Part shown: positions 60,838 through 64,000 of the stretch, one piece after another
How the letters are laid out: each line of letters opens with the position of its first letter
How positions within the stretch are numbered: position 1 is the first letter of the stretch
NCBI RefSeq assembly: GCF_020329435.1
Contig: NZ_JAGKJK010000009.1
Span: 186,001 to 250,000 of the forward strand
DNA from: Bradyrhizobium hereditatis
Lineage (GTDB): Bacteria; Pseudomonadota; Alphaproteobacteria; Rhizobiales; Xanthobacteraceae
Reading direction: 5' to 3'
Length of the DNA stretch: 64,000 nucleotides
The notes under the pieces: generated by a model
Database searches by the model: none
Told to the model about the DNA's origin: nothing
Seen by the model: only the letters and a program-made list of their open reading frames with translations
Made by a program: the position numbers and the translations under genes

Positions 60838-63800
60838 TCAGCGCGTCTGTTCCCGCCGGATACGCCCCACGGCAGCATGAATATCCTTCCAGATCGGCTT
60901 ATCCGGAGCAAATTGTTGCCTGAGGTACCCGACTAATTCGGCGATCTGGCCGTCACTCAGGCTGTCCTTGAAGGCCGGCATATAGCCGAGGTCAGTTATG
61001 ACCGGCTTGGCGATGCCGTGCAGGACGACCTGGATCAGGTTGTCAGGTGCGGTGCTGTGCAGGTTGCTGTTCAGCGCCAGCGACGGCCGGCTGCCGAACA
61101 GCGGCGCGCCGCCGACCTCGTGGCACACCGCGCAGGCGCCCTGGTAGATCCGGGCGCCGATGCTCGAGGCCGCCGACGCGCGCGTGCCGGTCGAGGATTC
61201 CAGTCTCGCCGCGAGCGCTTCCTGCGTCGCACGGTCCATCGAAGGCGCGTTGAACGAAGCGAGATAGACGGCCATGGCTCGGATGTCGGAATCCGGTAGC
61301 GCACCGAGCTCCTTCACGACCGGCGCCATCGGTCCGGCGGCGACACCGTGAAAGCGCGACTCGCCGGTGCGCAAATAGGCGTAGAGCTCGTCTTCACTCC
61401 ACGGGATCGGCGCCTGCGACAGCGAAGTCAGCGCCGGGGCTTCCCAGCCTTCCGCAAATCCGCCGGCAAGGTGAGCACCAGCAACTTCCGCGCCGAGCGC
61501 GTTGCGCGGCGAATGACAGGCGCTGCAGTGACCGAGACCTTCGACCAGATAGGCGCCGCGATTCCATGTCTCGGATTTGGCCGGGTCAGGCTGGAATGGA
61601 CTGGGCTTGTGGAACAGCGCGTTCCAGCCCGCCATTAGCGGACGCATGTTGAACGGAAATGCCAATGCATTCTGCGGCGTCTCGGCGCGCACAGCCGGCT
61701 GCGCCATCAGGTAGGCGTAGAGCGCCTGCATATCGGCGTCGGTCGTCTTGGCGAAATGGGTGTAGGGGAACGCGGGATAAAGATGCCGCCCGTCGCGGTG
61801 GATGCCTTCACGCATCGCGCGCTCGAACGCTGGATAGGACCATGCACCGATGCCGGTCTCAACATCCGGCGTGATGTTCGTGGCATAGATCGTACCGAAA
61901 GGCGTTTGCAGCGGACGGCCGCCGGCGTTCAGAGCTCCGTTCGCCGAGGTATGGCAGACGGCGCAATCGCCGAGCGCGGCGAGTTGCTGGCCGCGAGCGA
62001 TGGTCGCGGCCGAGTAGACCGAGGCATCCGGCCGCGCGATCGGCGCGATCGCCCGCCACGGCAACGCGGCAGCGCCTATACCGATTGCAGCGGCGCACAG
62101 GGCTGCTGCGGTTGCAAGCATGCCACGTCCGGCGAACGGATTCTGCCATGTGCGCGATGCGGGGGCGGGTTGGGGCGGTGCGGATAATGCTTCCGGCGTT
62201 GTCTGCTCCTCGCCGCGCAGCCCGCGCAAGATGCGCTCTGGTGTAAACGGCAATTCGCGGAAGCGCACGCCGGTCGCATCATAGATCGCGTTGGCGATCG
62301 CTGCGGCGCTCGGAACGGAAGCAGATTCGCCAACGCCGAGCGGCGGCTGATCCTGCCGCGGCAGCATTAGCACGTCGATCTCAGGCACGTCGGGAAACTT
62401 GATGATGGGATAGGCGCCCCATTCCCGTGCCGTCACGGAGGTGCGGTCGAATGAGACTTCCTCCATCAGTGCGCGGCTGGTCGACTGGATGACGTTACCG
62501 TGGATTTGGTGGCGCACGCCATCCGGATTGATCATCAGCCCGGAGTCCTGTCCGGCCACCACGCGCGTGACGCTGACATCGCCGGTCACCTTGTTGACCG
62601 CGACATCGGCGATCCATGCCGACCACGCTGCGCCATAGCCGGGAAACTTGCTGTGCACATAGAGCGCGTAGGCAAAGCCGCGCCCACGCACGATATCGCC
62701 TTCGGCCTGCTTGTCCCGCCGAACCGGCCGCGGCTTCCAGCCCGCGCGCTCGGCCACAGCGTTGACGAGATCGACCGCGCGCGGGTCCTTCAGATAGCGC
62801 AGGCGGTACTCGATCGGATCGACGCCGGCCTCCGATGCGCATTCGTCGATCCAGCATTCATGCGCAAACGTGTTCGGCAGTGCCGAGACGCCGCGCAGCC
62901 ACGCCGCCCGCACGATCGGCGGCATGTCGTTCGCGACCACGCGCAGATTCTCGTAGTCATAGGGCGGGATCGCCGTGCGATCGCCCATCTCGAAGACGGC
63001 CGGCGTGTGCGGGACGGCGCCGGTCAAAAGCAGCGCGAGCGTTGGCGCGCCGTTCGATGGATAGCGCGTCGCAAAATCATATCCGGCGACGCTGCCGTCG
63101 GCGTTCAGGCCGCCGTTGACGTCCATCAATTGGGCGGTGCCCTTCGGCTCCCAGGCGTGCTCCTGCTCTCGCGTCAGCTGCACGCGGACGGGACGGCCGA
63201 CGGCGCGCGACAGCAGCACCGCGTCGGCGGAGACGTCATCAGCGCAGTTGCGGCCGTAGCAGCCGGCCGCTTCCAGTCGGATCACCTCGATCTCGGCTTC
63301 GCGCCGGTGGATCAGCCGGGCCAGATCGGTGCGCAGATGATGCGGGTTCTGCGTGCCCGACCAGACTCGCGTCAGATCCTCCTGATAATCGGCGACCGCG
63401 CAGGATGGACCGATCGAGGCGTGCATCTGATAAGGCCAGATGTAGGTGCGCGGCATCGGCTTGGCGGCGCCGGCAATCGCAGCGTCGACATCGCCCTTGT
63501 CGATCAGCTTGCGCGGAGTAGATGGATTTGCTCGAAGCGCAGTCTCGATATCCTTCAGGTCGGGCAGCGTCGGAACCGGCTTCCAGCTCACCTTGAGCTG
63601 CGCGGCGGCCTTGATTGCATTCTCCTCGCGCTCGGCGACGACACCGACGAAATCGCCGATCCTGACGACGGCGACGAGTCCTGGAATATTGCTGACTGAA
63701 CTCTCGTCCACCGCGATCAGGCTGTTGCCGATGAAGTCTCCCACGTCGACGCCAGCATAGGGCGGCCGGACGACGCGTCCGTGAAGCATGCCGGGGACGC

Positions 63801-64000
63801 GCACGTCGTGCACGTAGACCAGTTCGCCGGTTGCCTTTGCCGGCAGGTCGAGGCGCGGCATCGATTGTCCGACGATGGTGTAGGCCTCGACCGATTTCAC
63901 CGGAACGTCGTCCGCCAGTTCAAGCTGGATGATTTCGCCCGCGATCAGTTCGCCATAGCTGACGCTGCGATTATCCTTGCCGCGGATCAGGCCGTCTTCA
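60838..64000 (-). CDS. Molybdopterin dehydrogenase large subunit fused to three c-type heme sites (NicB-like; 5' end cut)
   Basis: About 1054 residues are visible and the start lies beyond 64000. The first two thirds are a xanthine/aldehyde oxidase-type molybdopterin domain (VGQSMPRLDLPAKATGELVYVHDV; catalytic Glu region PPLGVGESASVPSAAAIANAI). After a linker and one hydrophobic helix come three CXXCH sites: CAVCH (coding bases 61951-61965), CSACH (61513-61527) and CAVCH (61120-61134). Nicotinate dehydrogenase NicB and related isoquinoline-type hydroxylases have this plan and pass electrons to cytochrome oxidase. The [2Fe-2S] partner subunit should lie upstream, outside the window. The substrate is a heterocycle or aldehyde, not certain to be nicotinate. 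Confidence 0.9.
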   Translation of the reverse strand, partial: EDGLIRGKDNRSVSYGELIAGEIIQLELADDVPVKSVEAYTIVGQSMPRLDLPAKATGELVYVHDVRVPGMLHGRVVRPPYAGVDVGDFIGNSLIAVDESSVSNIPGLVAVVRIGDFVGVVAEREENAIKAAAQLKVSWKPVPTLPDLKDIETALRANPSTPRKLIDKGDVDAAIAGAAKPMPRTYIWPYQMHASIGPSCAVADYQEDLTRVWSGTQNPHHLRTDLARLIHRREAEIEVIRLEAAGCYGRNCADDVSADAVLLSRAVGRPVRVQLTREQEHAWEPKGTAQLMDVNGGLNADGSVAGYDFATRYPSNGAPTLALLLTGAVPHTPAVFEMGDRTAIPPYDYENLRVVANDMPPIVRAAWLRGVSALPNTFAHECWIDECASEAGVDPIEYRLRYLKDPRAVDLVNAVAERAGWKPRPVRRDKQAEGDIVRGRGFAYALYVHSKFPGYGAAWSAWIADVAVNKVTGDVSVTRVVAGQDSGLMINPDGVRHQIHGNVIQSTSRALMEEVSFDRTSVTAREWGAYPIIKFPDVPEIDVLMLPRQDQPPLGVGESASVPSAAAIANAIYDATGVRFRELPFTPERILRGLRGEEQTTPEALSAPPQPAPASRTWQNPFAGRGMLATAAALCAAAIGIGAAALPWRAIAPIARPDASVYSAATIARGQQLAALGDCAVCHTSANGALNAGGRPLQTPFGTIYATNITPDVETGIGAWSYPAFERAMREGIHRDGRHLYPAFPYTHFAKTTDADMQALYAYLMAQPAVRAETPQNALAFPFNMRPLMAGWNALFHKPSPFQPDPAKSETWNRGAYLVEGLGHCSACHSPRNALGAEVAGAHLAGGFAEGWEAPALTSLSQAPIPWSEDELYAYLRTGESRFHGVAAGPMAPVVKELGALPDSDIRAMAVYLASFNAPSMDRATQEALAARLESSTGTRASAASSIGARIYQGACAVCHEVGGAPLFGSRPSLALNSNLHSTAPDNLIQVVLHGIAKPVITDLGYMPAFKDSLSDGQIAELVGYLRQQFAPDKPIWKDIHAAVGRIRREQTR

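Noticed and set aside
62500..63699. A 399-codon plus-strand frame
   Set aside because: It is antisense to the molybdopterin-cytochrome gene and has no ribosome site or family match.

Overview
The window looks like chromosomal DNA of a bradyrhizobium or a close relative (Alphaproteobacteria, Hyphomicrobiales). The reasons are very high GC content, strong third-position GC bias, genes packed on both strands, a dense set of solute transporters with catabolic enzymes, and many small palindromic interspersed repeats of kinds I associate with Bradyrhizobium and Rhodopseudomonas. This assignment is an inference, since no rRNA is present. I saw no tRNA or rRNA gene, CRISPR array, transposase, phage gene or replication origin. 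I recognise 53 protein-coding genes; the first and last run off the window.

Layout. 0-2.6 kb: an MDR-family quinone oxidoreductase (cut), a luciferase-like flavin monooxygenase and an FCD-type GntR regulator. 2.7-6.6 kb: a sugar-type ABC transporter operon (binding protein and two permeases, no ATPase) ending in a shortened shikimate-dehydrogenase-like gene. 6.6-11.6 kb: an MscS channel, an NTF2-like protein, then DUF3830-puuE-allC, which looks like ureide (allantoin) breakdown, and a secreted NTF2-like protein. 11.6-14.2 kb: a LysR regulator with three operator half-sites around its start codon, and a 464-residue protein I cannot name. 14.4-21.8 kb: a biuret-hydrolase-like amidase coupled to an NCS2-like permease, a MetX-like alpha/beta hydrolase, a fatty acid desaturase, a TetR regulator with a VOC protein, and a divergent PuuB-like amine oxidase. 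22.0-27.1 kb: a complete dipeptide-type ABC operon. 27.5-36.5 kb: HU, an SDR with an altered active site, a CmcJ/NvfI-family protein, an MFS exporter, a HemL-like aminotransferase and a hydantoinase/oxoprolinase pair. 36.6-41.3 kb: a small secreted protein, an orphan LivK-type binding protein, an enolase-superfamily dehydratase and a CodA-like amidohydrolase. 41.5-50.8 kb: an NTF2-like protein, a GntR regulator, a NitT/TauT-type ABC transporter, a second amidohydrolase and a 1108-residue single-chain acyl-CoA carboxylase. 50.8-57.3 kb: a repeat-rich stretch with a Baeyer-Villiger-type monooxygenase, a GIY-YIG protein between two repeat copies, a GMC dehydrogenase with its small subunit, and an HtrA-like protease. 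57.3-64 kb: an alpha/beta hydrolase, metY, pncB, and a large molybdopterin dehydrogenase fused to three c-type heme sites (cut).

The common theme is uptake and breakdown of nitrogen-containing organic compounds: ureides, biuret or amides, hydantoin-like rings, amines and possibly nicotinate. Several small clusters each carry their own transporter and regulator. The points most worth checking are the shared 14-bp motifs around the 41-43 kb GntR regulator, the operator-like repeats over the LysR start codon, the GIY-YIG gene bounded by 36-nt direct repeats, the SDR lacking its Tyr/Lys pair, the CodA-like enzyme with Asn in place of the usual Asp, the molybdopterin-cytochrome fusion next to pncB, and the unidentified 464-residue protein.
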